A stretch of 64,000 bases of DNA from Geodermatophilus arenarius. GTDB taxonomy: Bacteria > Actinomycetota > Actinomycetes > Mycobacteriales > Geodermatophilaceae. This document shows positions 16,332 to 26,246 of the stretch, one piece after another; the first letter of the stretch is position 1; each line of letters starts with the position of its first letter. The stretch is taken from contig NZ_JBHSGR010000015.1 of NCBI RefSeq assembly GCF_042654585.1, positions 1 through 64,000 of the forward strand, given 5' to 3'. The notes beneath the pieces were generated by a model. The model ran no database searches. It saw only the letters and a list, made by a program, of their open reading frames with translations, and was not told the origin of the DNA. Made by a program: the position numbers and the translations under genes.

Positions 16332-17474
16332 GTGCCCCGCGCCACCGTCGACATCAACCCCGGCCAGCGTCCCGACGAGGACCCCTCGCTGGCCGTCCGC
16401 AACAACGGGGGGACGCCGCCCGCGGCGGCGCCCGCCCCGGCCGGCCGCCGCGAGGCGCTGCTGGTCCTGTCCTTCGGGGGCCCCCGCGGCCACGACGACG
16501 TCATGCCGTTCCTGGAGAACGTCACCCGCGGCCGCGGCGTCCCGCGCGAGCGGCTGCTCGACGTCGCCGAGCACTACCACCACTTCGGCGGCGTGAGCCC
16601 GATCAACGAGCAGAACGAGGCGCTGGTCGCCGCGATCCGCGAGGACCTCGCCGCCAACGGCGTCGACATGCCCGTGTACTGGGGCAACCGCAACTGGGAC
16701 CCCTACGTCGAGGACGTCTGGCAGCAGATGACCGACGACGGGATCGAGCACGTCTACGTGCTGGCGACGTCGGCCTACGCCTCCTACTCCGGGTGCCGGC
16801 AGTACCACGAGGACGTCGCCCGGGCCCGGATCGCCACCGGCGGCGGCCCGACGGCGGAGAAGCTGCCGCACTACTTCGACACCCCCGGCTTCGTGCGCGC
16901 CAACGCCGACGCCCTCGCCGCCGCGCTCGCGCAGCTGCCCGAGGAGCACCGCGCCACCGCCCGCCTGGTGGCGACGGCGCACTCCATCCCCGACGCGATG
17001 GCCGACGTCGCCGGCCCCGACGGGCACGCCTACGAGGCCGAGCTGCTGGCCGCCGCGCGCGCCGTCGTCGACGCCGTCGAGCCGGGCCGCGACCTCGACC
17101 TGGTCTGGCAGTCCCGCAGCGGCCCGCCGTCGGTGCCGTGGCTGGAGCCCGACGTCAACGACCACCTGCGCGCGCTGCACGAGAACGGCGAGACGGCGGT
17201 CGTGCTGTTCCCGATCGGGTTCGTCAGCGACCACCTCGAGGTGATCTGGGACCTCGACAACGAGGCCGAGGAGACCGCCGGGGAGCTCGGGCTGGCGTTC
17301 GTCCGGGCCGCGACGGCGGGCACCCACCCGGCGTTCGTCGCGATGGTCCGCGAGCTGCTGCAGGAGCGGCGCGCGGGCGGCGAGCCGCGGCTGGGCACGA
17401 ACTGCCCCGCGGCGTGCTGCTTCGTCCGTCGCCCTGCCGGGCGACCCCGCGACCAGGAGCCGTCCCCGGCGTGA
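16332..17474 (+). CDS. hemH: Ferrochelatase (coproporphyrin-type)
   Basis: 380-aa ferrochelatase inserting iron into the porphyrin ring. In actinobacteria this enzyme (CpfC) uses coproporphyrin III. Blocks: LLVLSFGGPRGHDDVMPFLE, VYWGNRNWDPYVED, VLATSAYASYSGCRQY, the metal-site ATAHSIP and GFVSDHLEVIWDLD. Cys155 and Cys358, Cys362, Cys363 (NCPAACC) match the set that binds a 2Fe-2S cluster in actinobacterial enzymes. GTG start at 16332 after GAAGGACG; a 35-residue Pro/Ala-rich N-terminal extension precedes the domain. Forms the conserved fabG-inhA-hemH trio. Confidence 0.95.
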   Translation: MPRATVDINPGQRPDEDPSLAVRNNGGTPPAAAPAPAGRREALLVLSFGGPRGHDDVMPFLENVTRGRGVPRERLLDVAEHYHHFGGVSPINEQNEALVAAIREDLAANGVDMPVYWGNRNWDPYVEDVWQQMTDDGIEHVYVLATSAYASYSGCRQYHEDVARARIATGGGPTAEKLPHYFDTPGFVRANADALAAALAQLPEEHRATARLVATAHSIPDAMADVAGPDGHAYEAELLAAARAVVDAVEPGRDLDLVWQSRSGPPSVPWLEPDVNDHLRALHENGETAVVLFPIGFVSDHLEVIWDLDNEAEETAGELGLAFVRAATAGTHPAFVAMVRELLQERRAGGEPRLGTNCPAACCFVRRPAGRPRDQEPSPA

Positions 17475-17594
17475 GTCGAGCCCCGGTCGGGGAGCCTCCG
17501 GCCCCCGCGACCGGTGCACCGCCCGGCCGTTGACGGGGCGCCCGTCCGCGAGTAGACCGTCGGTCCACCGGGGACCGGACGAGGACGGTGTGCC

Positions 17595-18431
17595 GTGGTC
17601 GAGGTCGCTCCCGCCAACGCCGCGCAGCTGCACGCGTGGGACGGCGCGCAGGGCGCGTACTGGGCCGCGCAGGCCGACCGCTTCGACCGGTCGGTCGCCC
17701 GCTACGACGCCGCGTTCCTCGCCGCGGCCGACCTGCGGCCGGGGGACCGGGTCCTCGACGTCGGCTGCGGCACCGGCCGGACGACGCGGGAGGCCGCACG
17801 CCGCACCGGGTCCGCGCTCGGCGTCGACCTGTCCTCGGCGATGCTCGAGGTCGCCCGGCGCCGCGCCGCCGACGAGGGGCTGACCGGCGCCCGGTTCGAG
17901 CAGGCCGACGCCCAGGTGGCCGCCTTCCCGCCGGCCGCCTTCGACGTGGCGATCAGCCGCACCGGCGCGATGTTCTTCGCCGACCCGGTGGCCGCGCTGG
18001 CCAACGTCGGCCGGGCGCTCGTCCCCGGCGGCCGGCTGGTCCTGCTCGTGTGGCAGGCGGCCGAGGCCAACGAGTGGATCACCGAGATCACCGGGGCCCT
18101 GGCCGCCGGCCGCCCGCTGCCGGCACCGCCCCCGGGTGCGCCGGGCCCGTTCTCCCTCGCCGACCCCGCGCGGATCCACGAGGTGCTCACCGCCGCGGGT
18201 CACCGTCAGGTGGAGGTCGAGGGTCTGGCCGAGCCGGAGTGGTGGGGTGCCGACGCCGACGAGGCGCTGACCTTCGTGCTCGGCCTCGCCGGCTGGATGC
18301 TCGACGGGCTCGACCCGGCCACCCGGGACCGCGCGGTGGCCGACCTGCGGCGCCGGCTCGAGGCCCACGCCGGTCCCGGCGGCGTCGAGCTCGGCTCTGC
18401 CGCCTGGTTGGTGACGGCCCGCCGGCCCTAG
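17595..18431 (+). CDS. Class I SAM-dependent methyltransferase
   Basis: 278-aa methyltransferase. Motif I VLDVGCGTGRTTREAARR, motif II acidic residue GVDLSSAM and FEQADAQ, and the later FDVAISRTGAMFFADPVAAL, as in UbiE/type-11 enzymes. N-terminal NAAQLHAWDGAQGAYWAAQA is typical of a frequent actinobacterial clade of unknown substrate. GTG start with GAGGACG upstream, 120 bases after hemH. Not present between hemH and Rv1486c in the mycobacterial order, so it is a lineage-specific insertion. Substrate unknown. Confidence 0.85.
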   Translation: MVEVAPANAAQLHAWDGAQGAYWAAQADRFDRSVARYDAAFLAAADLRPGDRVLDVGCGTGRTTREAARRTGSALGVDLSSAMLEVARRRAADEGLTGARFEQADAQVAAFPPAAFDVAISRTGAMFFADPVAALANVGRALVPGGRLVLLVWQAAEANEWITEITGALAAGRPLPAPPPGAPGPFSLADPARIHEVLTAAGHRQVEVEGLAEPEWWGADADEALTFVLGLAGWMLDGLDPATRDRAVADLRRRLEAHAGPGGVELGSAAWLVTARRP

Positions 18432-18483
18432 CGCCGGACGGGGCCCGCCCCCCGGCCGTGGCGGCGGCCCGCCGGGAGCACGG

Positions 18484-19224
18484 CTACGGGCGCGGGACCG
18501 CGTTGTACGCGGCGACGGTCGCCTCGCGGACGGCGGTGGCCAGCGGGCGCAGCGCCTCGTCGCGGGCGGCGGCCTGGCCGTGGGTGACCGCGCCGCCGGG
18601 GGCGTCGGTGAGCGCGAGGTCCAGCACCCGCGCCAGCCGCTGCGCCCGGGCGAGCACCGAGGAGGCCAGCGGGTCGGTGTCCGGCGGCAGCTCCGGGGCG
18701 CGGGCGCTGCCCAGGCCGGCCAGGAGCGCCGGCACCTCGGGGTTCCAGCGGGCGAGGTCGAGTGCGGCGAGGGTGCGGGCGGCGTCGCCCACGGCGAGGT
18801 CCAGCGCCCCCGAGACCGCGCGCAGCGAGCCCTCGACCGGCGGCGGCGCGGGCGGGACGCCGGTCAGGTCGACCGCCGTCCACGCGGTGACCTCCGGGCC
18901 GAGGTCCTCCGGCACCAGCGCGACGGCGTCGCCGACCGCCACCTGCCCCGCCTCCAGCGCCAGCGCGGCCAGGCCCGGTGCGGACGGCACGCCGCGGACG
19001 TCGCCGGGCACCGGCAGCACCAGCCGCAGCCGCCGCTCGCCCAGGCCGCGCAGCGCGGTCAGCGCCCAGCCGAGGGGGACGGCGCCGGCGGTGCCGGGCA
19101 GGCCGGTGACGCGGTGCGCGCGGTCGTCGGTCAGCGCGTCCAGCGCGTCGTCGTAGGAGGCGCGGCCGGACAGCCACGCGGTCGCCCAGACGGCGAACCG
19201 CCCGGCGGGGAGGTCGTGGAGCAC
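18484..19224 (-). CDS. Conserved hypothetical protein (Rv1486c position)
   Basis: 246-aa soluble protein, Ala/Leu-rich, beginning LHDLPAGRFAVWATAWLSGR. No catalytic motif is visible. It is transcribed towards the methyltransferase gene and away from the NfeD gene, exactly where Rv1486c sits relative to Rv1487 in M. tuberculosis, and its N-terminus and size suit an orthologue. Conservation of the divergent arrangement suggests a functional link with the NfeD/SPFH membrane proteins (inference). GTG start at 19224. Confidence 0.7.
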   Translation of the reverse strand: MLHDLPAGRFAVWATAWLSGRASYDDALDALTDDRAHRVTGLPGTAGAVPLGWALTALRGLGERRLRLVLPVPGDVRGVPSAPGLAALALEAGQVAVGDAVALVPEDLGPEVTAWTAVDLTGVPPAPPPVEGSLRAVSGALDLAVGDAARTLAALDLARWNPEVPALLAGLGSARAPELPPDTDPLASSVLARAQRLARVLDLALTDAPGGAVTHGQAAARDEALRPLATAVREATVAAYNAVPRP

Positions 19225-19291
19225 CCAGCGAGGCTACGTCGGCCGCGTCCCGGGGGCCCGGGGACGCCGGGTGGTCTGGGAGACTGGGGAC

Positions 19292-19732
19292 GTGGCTGCG
19301 TGGGTGCTCTGGCTGGTCGCCTCGGGCCTGTTCGTCGCGGGCGAGGTGGCCAGCCTCGACCTGGTCCTGCTGATGTTCGCCGGCGGCGCGCTGGGCGGGG
19401 CCGTGGTGGCGCTGGCGGGCGGGTCGCTCGCCTTCCAGATCGTGGCGTTCATCGCCGTCTCGGTGTTCCTGCTGGCGAGCGTGCGGCCCGCGGCGAAGGC
19501 GCACCTGGAGAACCGGACGCCGAGGCACGTCGACGGCGTGCAGGCCCTCGTCGGCCGCACCGCCACGGTGACCCGGGAGGTCGGTCGTTCCAGTGGCCGC
19601 ATCCGGGTGGGCGCCGACGAGTGGACCGCCCGCACCGACTACGGCGAGGAGAGCTTCCCCGTCGGCGCCACCGTGCGGATCCTCCAGGTCGACGGCGCGA
19701 CCGCCGTGGTCGGCGAGGCGCTCGAGCTCTGA
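19292..19732 (+). CDS. nfeD: NfeD family membrane protein
   Basis: 146-aa protein with an N-terminal membrane region (WVLWLVASGLFVAGEVASL, then two further hydrophobic segments to about residue 70) and a C-terminal soluble OB-fold domain starting at RTATVTREVGRSSGRIRVG, the NfeD1b layout. The start at GTG 19292 places the first helix directly at the N-terminus; an in-frame GTG 21 bases earlier is less likely. NfeD proteins work with stomatin/flotillin-type SPFH proteins, and the next gene is one. Equivalent to Rv1487. Confidence 0.85.
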   Translation: MAAWVLWLVASGLFVAGEVASLDLVLLMFAGGALGGAVVALAGGSLAFQIVAFIAVSVFLLASVRPAAKAHLENRTPRHVDGVQALVGRTATVTREVGRSSGRIRVGADEWTARTDYGEESFPVGATVRILQVDGATAVVGEALEL

Positions 19733-19810
19733 GCCCGCGCGCCGGGGCAGTGACCCCGGGTGCCACCCGGGAGGATGATCACAGCGGGACCCGACCCGAG
19801 GAGCGCCGCC

Positions 19811-21025
19811 GTGACCCCTGCCCTGATCGCACTGCTCGTCGTCGCCCTGCTGGTGGTGTTCGTCGTCGCGAGGAGCGTGACGATCGTCCCGCAGGCCCAG
19901 GCCAAGGTGGTCGAGCGGCTCGGTCGTTACAGCCGCACGCTCTCCCCGGGCCTGTCGCTGCTCGTGCCCTTCGTCGACCGGGTGCGCGCGACGGTCGACC
20001 TGCGCGAGCAGGTCGTCTCGTTCCCGCCGCAGCCGGTGATCACCGCCGACAACCTGCAGGTCGGCATCGACACCGTCGTCTACTTCCAGGTCACCGACCC
20101 GCGGCTGGCGGTGTACGGCATCGCCAACTACATCACCGGCATGGAGCAGCTCACCACGACGACGCTGCGCAACGTCGTCGGCGGGCTGAACCTCGAGCAG
20201 TCCCTGACCGGCCGCGACGGCATCAACAGCCAGCTGCGCGAGGTGCTCGACGGCACCACCGGCCCGTGGGGGCTGCGGGTGGCGCGGGTGGAGATCAAGG
20301 CGATCGACCCGCCGCCGTCGATCCGCGACTCCATGGAGAAGCAGCTGCGCGCCGACCGCGACAAGCGGGCGATCATCCTGCAGGCCGAGGGCGCCCGGCA
20401 GTCGGCGATCACCACCGCCGAGGGGCAGAAGGCCGCCGCGATCCTGTCGGCCGAGGGGAAGAAGCAGGCCGCGATCCTCGAGGCGGAGGCGGAGCGGCAG
20501 AGCCGCATCCTGCGGGCCGAGGGCGACCGGGCGGCGCTGTACCTGCAGGCGCAGGGGCAGGCCAAGTCGATCGAGACGGTGTTCCGGGCGATCCACGAGG
20601 GCCGGCCCGACCAGGGGGTGCTGGCCTACCAGTACCTGCAGACGCTGCCGCGGATCGCGCAGGGCGACGCGAACAAGATGTGGATCGTCCCCAGCGAGTT
20701 CAGCCGCGCGCTGGAGGGCCTGGCGAAGCTCGGCGGCGCCGACGGCGACGGCCGGTCGTTCCTGGACGTCCCGCCGCCCGCCGACGGAGCTCCCGCCGGC
20801 GGCGGCACCGGCGACGGGGGTGGCATCGACACCACCGGCTGGTTCGAGTCGAAGCTGCCGCCGGCCGCCGAGCAGCCCGAGGCGAGGATCGAGCTCCACA
20901 GCATCGCCGACGCCGGACCGGCCCTGCCGGCCCCGGAGCTGCCGCCCACGACGTCGCTCGCGCGGGCGGCCGAGGAGGACGTCGCCCACGGCGGGACCCC
21001 CGACGGCGGGCGGCCGCAGGGCTGA
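19811..21025 (+). CDS. SPFH/band-7 (stomatin/flotillin-like) membrane protein
   Basis: 404-aa protein with one N-terminal membrane helix (LIALLVVALLVVFVVARSV), an SPFH domain (VPQAQAKVVERLGRYSRTLS onward to about residue 170) and an Ala/Glu/Gln-rich coiled coil (about 175-255) with repeated AEGxxQ/K units. The last 110 residues are Gly/Pro/Ala-rich and probably disordered. GTG start at 19811 has GAGGAG upstream; the longer frame start is disregarded. Equivalent to Rv1488, partner of NfeD. These proteins form oligomeric scaffolds that organise membrane domains or regulate membrane proteases. A bidirectional terminator follows. Confidence 0.92.
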   Translation: MTPALIALLVVALLVVFVVARSVTIVPQAQAKVVERLGRYSRTLSPGLSLLVPFVDRVRATVDLREQVVSFPPQPVITADNLQVGIDTVVYFQVTDPRLAVYGIANYITGMEQLTTTTLRNVVGGLNLEQSLTGRDGINSQLREVLDGTTGPWGLRVARVEIKAIDPPPSIRDSMEKQLRADRDKRAIILQAEGARQSAITTAEGQKAAAILSAEGKKQAAILEAEAERQSRILRAEGDRAALYLQAQGQAKSIETVFRAIHEGRPDQGVLAYQYLQTLPRIAQGDANKMWIVPSEFSRALEGLAKLGGADGDGRSFLDVPPPADGAPAGGGTGDGGGIDTTGWFESKLPPAAEQPEARIELHSIADAGPALPAPELPPTTSLARAAEEDVAHGGTPDGGRPQG

Positions 21026-21035
21026 CCCGGCGACG

Positions 21036-21064
21036 GGGACGGCCTCCCTGCGGGGAGGCCGTCC

Positions 21065-21065
<1 letters not shown>
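21036..21065. terminator. Bidirectional terminator between SPFH gene and sigF
   Basis: Perfect 13-bp stem (GGGACGGCCTCCC at 21036-21048 with 21053-21065) and 4-base loop, between convergent genes; the right arm touches the last base of the sigF stop codon. Confidence 0.75.
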
Positions 21066-22110
<1,045 letters not shown>

Positions 22111-22114
<4 letters not shown>

Positions 22115-22608
22115 GGGGCCACCGAGTCGTCGCTGCCCGCGGAGCCGACCAGCTGCGCCGGCCGCTGCCCGGGGAGGTACTTGTCCATGGAGATGACCGC
22201 CACCGGGCCCTCACCGCCGTCGCCGGCCGGCACCTCCCGCTGGGAGGCGGGCCGGCCCTCGACGTTGTCGGCCAGCGTCTGCAGCACCGCCCAGCCGAAG
22301 CCGTCGCGGGGGACGTCGGTCCCCTCGGCGGTGGGCACCCACGCGTCGATGTGCAGCCCGGCCCGGGTGGTCTCGAAGACGACCGTCAGGGGCGCGTCGC
22401 CGAGCGCGATCGCCGCGAGCGTCGCGCACGCCTCGTCCACCGCCAGCCGCAGGTCCTCGACCGAGTCCAGGTCGTAGTCCATGCGGATGGCCAGGTCACC
22501 GGCCATCGCCCGCACCGCGGGCAGCTGGCTCGGCGTGGTCGGCACGCGCAGCTCCAGCCGTTCCGCGCGCCGCCTGTCCTGGGCGAGGGCACCCCTCGAG
22601 TCCACCAT
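22111..22608 (-). CDS. rsbW: Anti-sigma factor, RsbW-type ATP-binding protein
   Basis: 165-aa GHKL-fold anti-sigma factor expected to hold SigF inactive until an antagonist competes. Fold blocks: RLELRVPTTPSQLPAVRAMA, DSVEDLRLAVDEACATLAAI, and GFGWAVLQTLADNVEGR. In the N-box the metal-binding Asn of SpoIIAB-type kinases (ExxxN) is Thr63, so kinase activity may be lost. The ATG at 22608 is preceded by GAGGAG; its stop overlaps the sigF start by 4 bases. Divergent from the PAS-PP2C-kinase-STAS gene, 249 bases away, with a SigF-type promoter between. Confidence 0.85.
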
Positions 22609-22765
22609 CCGTCGTCCGCTCCTCATCCAGTACGTCCGGCCGCGGCCGGTCTGCTCCGCAGGTGTCCGGGGCCGCGGCGCCCGGTCCCATCCTCCCTCGC
22701 CGCGGGTCCGCGGTGCGCGCGGGGCGGGGGCGGGAGGCGACCGGGCCGTGTCCCAGCAGGACCGT

Positions 22766-22792
22766 GTACCCGTCCCCGGCGCGTCGGCAAAC
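22766..22792 (-). promoter_or_regulatory. SigF/SigB-type promoter for rsbW-sigF
   Basis: Minus strand reads GTTTGC (22792-22787), 15-base spacer, GGGTAC (22771-22766). This matches the SigB/SigF consensus GTTT...GGGTA(C/T). It lies about 160 bases upstream of the rsbW start, implying a long leader and positive autoregulation (inference). Confidence 0.65.
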
Positions 22793-22857
22793 ACCGTGTG
22801 CCCACGGCGTCGCGCGCGGTTGCCGGTGCACCGGCCCTGTGGTCTGTTGGTCCCCGG

Positions 22858-24717
22858 ATGAGCACCAGCCAGGGCAGTTTCCCGCCGGGGCCCCGTCCCG
22901 CCGAGGACGTGGGCCCGGCCGCGCTGGTGGCCGCGCTGGAGGACGCGCCCTCGGCGCTGTGGTTCGTCGCCGGCCCCGGCCCGCGGACCCTCTGGGCCAA
23001 CGCCCGCGCCCGCACGCTCGGGCCCACCCCGCACGACCTGCCCGTGGTGGGGGACCGCCCGGTGGCGGACGTCGTCGCCGACGTCCTGCGCACCGGCCGG
23101 CCGGTCACCCTCTCCGGTGTCCTGGCCGGTGACGGACCGGAGGTCACCGTGGCCGTGCGCCCGCTGGCCGCCGGCGCCGACCCGGCCGCGGTCCTGGTCC
23201 TCGAGAGCACCGCCGAGGACCAGGAGCCCGGCAGTCCCCGGGGCGGGGCGTCCGGGGACGTCGTGGAGGAGGTGCAGCACTCGCTGCTGCCGCCGTCCCT
23301 GCCGCTGCTGCCCGACGTGCGGCTGTCGGGCAGCTACCACCCGGCCAGCTCCGGGCGCGTCGCCGGCGGTGACTGGTACGACGCCGTGTCGCTGGGCCAC
23401 GGCCGGCTGGCGCTGGTCATCGGCGACGCCGTCGGCTCGGGGGTGCCGGCCGCGTCCGCGATGAGCCGGCTGCGCGGGGCGATGCGCTCCAGCGCGCTGC
23501 GCGACCCCGCCCCTGCGGCGGTGCTCGCCGCCCTCGACGACTTCGCCGCCCAGATGGACGACGTCCAGGGCGCCTCGGTGTTCTACGCCGTCCTCGACGC
23601 GGCCACCGGCGCGCTGGCCTACGCCGCCGCCGGGCACCCGCCGCCGCTGCTGGTGGAGGCCGACGGGCGCGCGACCCGGCTGCTGGTCGAGGCGCGGCTG
23701 CCGCTGGGCACGGTGCGCGGCGCGGCGACGCCGGTCGCCGCGGCCCGGCTCGAGCGGGGCGCCACCCTGGTCCTCTACTCCGACGGCGCGGTGGCCGCCG
23801 CCTGCCTGCCGCCCGCCGCGGGGCTGGACCGGCTCACCGCGGTCGCCCGGGCGGCGCTGGCCGATCCCGAGACCCTCGGCGGCGAGGCGGCGGCCGGGCT
23901 GGCCGCCACCATCGCCGCCGGGATGCTCACCGGAGGCGGCCGCCCCGACGACGTGGCCGTGCTCGTGGCGCACCGCCGCGCGCGGTCGGTCGAGGCGCTG
24001 CGGCTGGACCTGCTGGCGGTGCCCGCGGCGCTGCCCGCCGTGCGGCGGCGGCTGAGCGCGTGGCTGACCGCGCTCGGCATGGGTGAGCAGGACCGGGTGG
24101 GTGTCGTGGTCGCGGTGGGGGAGGCCTGCGCCAACGCGGCCGAGCACGCCTACCGCGACGCCGAGCCCGGGCCGATGCAGGTCACCGCCGCGGTCGACGT
24201 CGACGGCGTGCTCACCGTGACCGTGCACGACGAGGGCACCTGGCGCCCGCCGGACCGCGACCCCGGCGACCGCGGCCGCGGGCTGCTGATCATGCGCCAG
24301 CTGGTCGACGGGATGGTCGTGCGCGGCGAGCACGGCACGACGGTCACGCTGCGCACGCGGCTGCGACAGACGCCCGACCAGGAGCCCGAGCACCCGGTGG
24401 GCGGCAGCGGCGCGACCGTCGTCGTCGACCGGGAGGGCGCCGACCCGGTCGTGCGCGCCGCCGGCGACGTCGACCTGGTCAGCTCCGAGCAGCTGCGCAT
24501 CCGGCTGCTCGAGGCCAGCCACGGCGGCACCGTCCGGGTGGAGCTGGACCTCACCGCGGTCACGCTGTTCAGCAGCGCGGCGGTGCGGGTGGTGCTCGCC
24601 GTCGCGGCGATCGCCGAGGCCGAGGGGTGGCGGCTGGTGGTGCACGCGCCCGACGGCGGCGTCACCCGGCACATCCTCGAGGTGAGCGGACTGCAGCGGC
24701 TGGTCGAGCTGCGCTGA
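22858..24717 (+). CDS. PAS-PP2C phosphatase-kinase-STAS fusion regulator (Rv1364c-like)
   Basis: 619-aa partner-switching regulator combining four modules. PAS-like sensor at about 20-125 (LEDAPSALWFVAGPGPRTLW); SpoIIE/RsbU-type PP2C phosphatase at about 135-370 with metal-binding GGDWYDAV, GDAVGSGVPAA, SDGA and DDVAVLV; GHKL kinase at about 375-500 with a canonical N-box GEACANAAEHAY and GRGLLIMRQL; STAS domain at about 515-619 (GDVDLVSSEQLR, LDLTAVTLFSSAAVRV). The same order occurs in M. tuberculosis Rv1364c, a SigF regulator. ATG start at 22858; the long upstream frame is a shadow. Divergent from rsbW-sigF, which strongly suggests it controls that sigma factor. Confidence 0.92.
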   Translation: MSTSQGSFPPGPRPAEDVGPAALVAALEDAPSALWFVAGPGPRTLWANARARTLGPTPHDLPVVGDRPVADVVADVLRTGRPVTLSGVLAGDGPEVTVAVRPLAAGADPAAVLVLESTAEDQEPGSPRGGASGDVVEEVQHSLLPPSLPLLPDVRLSGSYHPASSGRVAGGDWYDAVSLGHGRLALVIGDAVGSGVPAASAMSRLRGAMRSSALRDPAPAAVLAALDDFAAQMDDVQGASVFYAVLDAATGALAYAAAGHPPPLLVEADGRATRLLVEARLPLGTVRGAATPVAAARLERGATLVLYSDGAVAAACLPPAAGLDRLTAVARAALADPETLGGEAAAGLAATIAAGMLTGGGRPDDVAVLVAHRRARSVEALRLDLLAVPAALPAVRRRLSAWLTALGMGEQDRVGVVVAVGEACANAAEHAYRDAEPGPMQVTAAVDVDGVLTVTVHDEGTWRPPDRDPGDRGRGLLIMRQLVDGMVVRGEHGTTVTLRTRLRQTPDQEPEHPVGGSGATVVVDREGADPVVRAAGDVDLVSSEQLRIRLLEASHGGTVRVELDLTAVTLFSSAAVRVVLAVAAIAEAEGWRLVVHAPDGGVTRHILEVSGLQRLVELR

Positions 24718-24772
24718 CCCCGGCCGGGGCACGGTCCGTTTACGGGACCGGCCTGGTGCGCATCCACTGCGC

Positions 24773-25783
24773 GTGAGACTCCGGCGCAGCGACGTGCACG
24801 GGCGCGGCTGGACCCGCCGCCGGGCCGGTCGCGGCTTCTCCTACCGCGACGAGAACGGGCAGCTGATCAAGGACGCGGAGCGGCTGGACCGGATCCGGTC
24901 GATCGCGATCCCGCCGGCCTGGAAGGACGTGTGGATCTGCCCGTGGCCCAACGGGCACATCCAGGCCACCGGGCTCGACGCGGCCGGCCGCCGCCAGTAC
25001 CGCTACCACGACGCCTGGCGGGCGCGGCGGGACGCGGAGAAGCACGAGCGGGTGCTGGCCATCGCCTCGGAGCTGCCCGAGGTCCGTGACCGGGTGGCCG
25101 ACGCGCTGCGCACCCGCGGGCCCAACCGGGAGCGGGTGCTCGCCTGCGCGCTGCGGCTGCTGGACCTCGGGACCTTCCGCATCGGCAGCGAGGAGTACGC
25201 CGAGGAGAACGGCACCTACGGCCTGGCCACGCTGCGCCGCGAGCACGTGACCGTGCGCGGGGAGCGGACGTTCTTCCGGTACACCGCGAAGGGAGGCATC
25301 GAGCGGGAGGTGGAGATCACCGACCGGCCGACGGCGACCGTCGTCCGGTCGCTGCTCGAGCGGCCCGACGACGCCGGCGAGGAGCTGCTGGCCTACCGGC
25401 TCGACGACGGCACCTGGCACGACGTGACCAGCGCCGACATCAACGCCTACCTCAAGGAGGTCAGCGGCGCGGAGATCACCGCCAAGGACTTCCGGACGTG
25501 GAACGCCACGGTGATGATGGCCGCCGCGCTGGCCGAGCAGCCGCCGCCGAAGAACAGGACGGCGCGGAACCGGACGATCCGCGAGGCCTACGTGCGGGTC
25601 TCCGAGCACCTCGGCAACACCCCGGCGGTGTGCAAGGCCAGCTACGTGGACCCGCGGGTGGTGGACCGGTACGAGAACGGGGAGACGGTGGCCGACGCGC
25701 TGGCCGACCTGGCCGGCGCCGACGACGACCGCGAGGCGCAGAAGGTGCTCGAGCAGGCGGTGTGCCGCCTGCTGTCGGCGTAG
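24773..25783 (+). CDS. DNA topoisomerase IB
   Basis: 336-aa poxvirus/bacterial type IB topoisomerase, relaxing supercoils through a 3'-phosphotyrosyl intermediate. N-terminal domain GRGFSYRDENGQLIKD, IPPAWKDVWICPWPNGHIQA; catalytic domain with RIGSEEYAEENGTYGLATLR, FFRYTAKGG, DFRTWNAT and the nucleophile Tyr near residue 290 in KASYVDPRV. Typical length for bacterial TopIB. GTG start at 24773, 55 bases after the fusion regulator, possibly in the same transcript. TopIB is common in desiccation/radiation-tolerant bacteria such as Deinococcus; placement beside the SigF locus suggests stress use (inference). Confidence 0.93.
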   Translation: MRLRRSDVHGRGWTRRRAGRGFSYRDENGQLIKDAERLDRIRSIAIPPAWKDVWICPWPNGHIQATGLDAAGRRQYRYHDAWRARRDAEKHERVLAIASELPEVRDRVADALRTRGPNRERVLACALRLLDLGTFRIGSEEYAEENGTYGLATLRREHVTVRGERTFFRYTAKGGIEREVEITDRPTATVVRSLLERPDDAGEELLAYRLDDGTWHDVTSADINAYLKEVSGAEITAKDFRTWNATVMMAAALAEQPPPKNRTARNRTIREAYVRVSEHLGNTPAVCKASYVDPRVVDRYENGETVADALADLAGADDDREAQKVLEQAVCRLLSA

Positions 25784-25798
25784 TCGGCCCGGGAAAGC

Positions 25799-25830
25799 CG
25801 ACGAGGCCCCGCCGGAGCGGGGCCTCGTCG
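25799..25830. terminator. Bidirectional terminator between topoisomerase IB and STAS genes
   Basis: Perfect 13-bp stem (CGACGAGGCCCCG at 25799-25811 with 25818-25830) and 6-base loop between convergent stops at 25783 and 25848. Confidence 0.78.
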
Positions 25831-25847
25831 CAGGTCGTGCGGAGGGG

Positions 25848-26246
25848 TCAGCGGGCGCTGCTGTCCACGATGGTGAACAGGTCGATCAGGCCGGTGACCT
25901 CCAGCGGGCGGGTGACCGCCCGGGTGGTGGCGACCAGGCGCAGCTCGACGTCCCGGGACTTCGCCGACTTCTGGGTCTCGACGAGCACGGCCAGGCCGGC
26001 GGAGCCCAGGAACTGGACCCCCGACAGGTCGATGACCAGTTCGCGGGGCTGCTGCTCGAGCTGGGTGTCCAGCGAGGAGCGCAGCACCGGGGCGGTGAAG
26101 GTGTCGACCTCGCCGACGACCGTCACCGTGACCGCGCCGTCCTCGCTGGTGGAGGTCGAGAGCGTGATCACGTCGTCGAAGGGTGCCTCCGTGCCCTCGG
26201 TCGACACGTCGTGCTGCCCCCCGGCGGGCAGGTCGGATGCGGTCAC
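25848..26246 (-). CDS. STAS-domain anti-sigma factor antagonist
   Basis: 132-aa single-domain STAS protein (RsbV/SpoIIAA class). Typical blocks: GAVTVTVVGEVDTFTAPVLR and LVIDLSGVQFLGSAGLAVLV, the Ser in LGSAG being the expected phosphorylation site. A 30-residue acidic N-terminus precedes it. GTG start with GAGGAG ten bases upstream. Likely releases an RsbW-type anti-sigma factor from its sigma; the nearest candidate is the rsbW-sigF pair 4 kb away, though it has its own terminator and promoter region. Which kinase phosphorylates it cannot be told from sequence. Confidence 0.88.
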   Translation of the reverse strand: MTASDLPAGGQHDVSTEGTEAPFDDVITLSTSTSEDGAVTVTVVGEVDTFTAPVLRSSLDTQLEQQPRELVIDLSGVQFLGSAGLAVLVETQKSAKSRDVELRLVATTRAVTRPLEVTGLIDLFTIVDSSAR

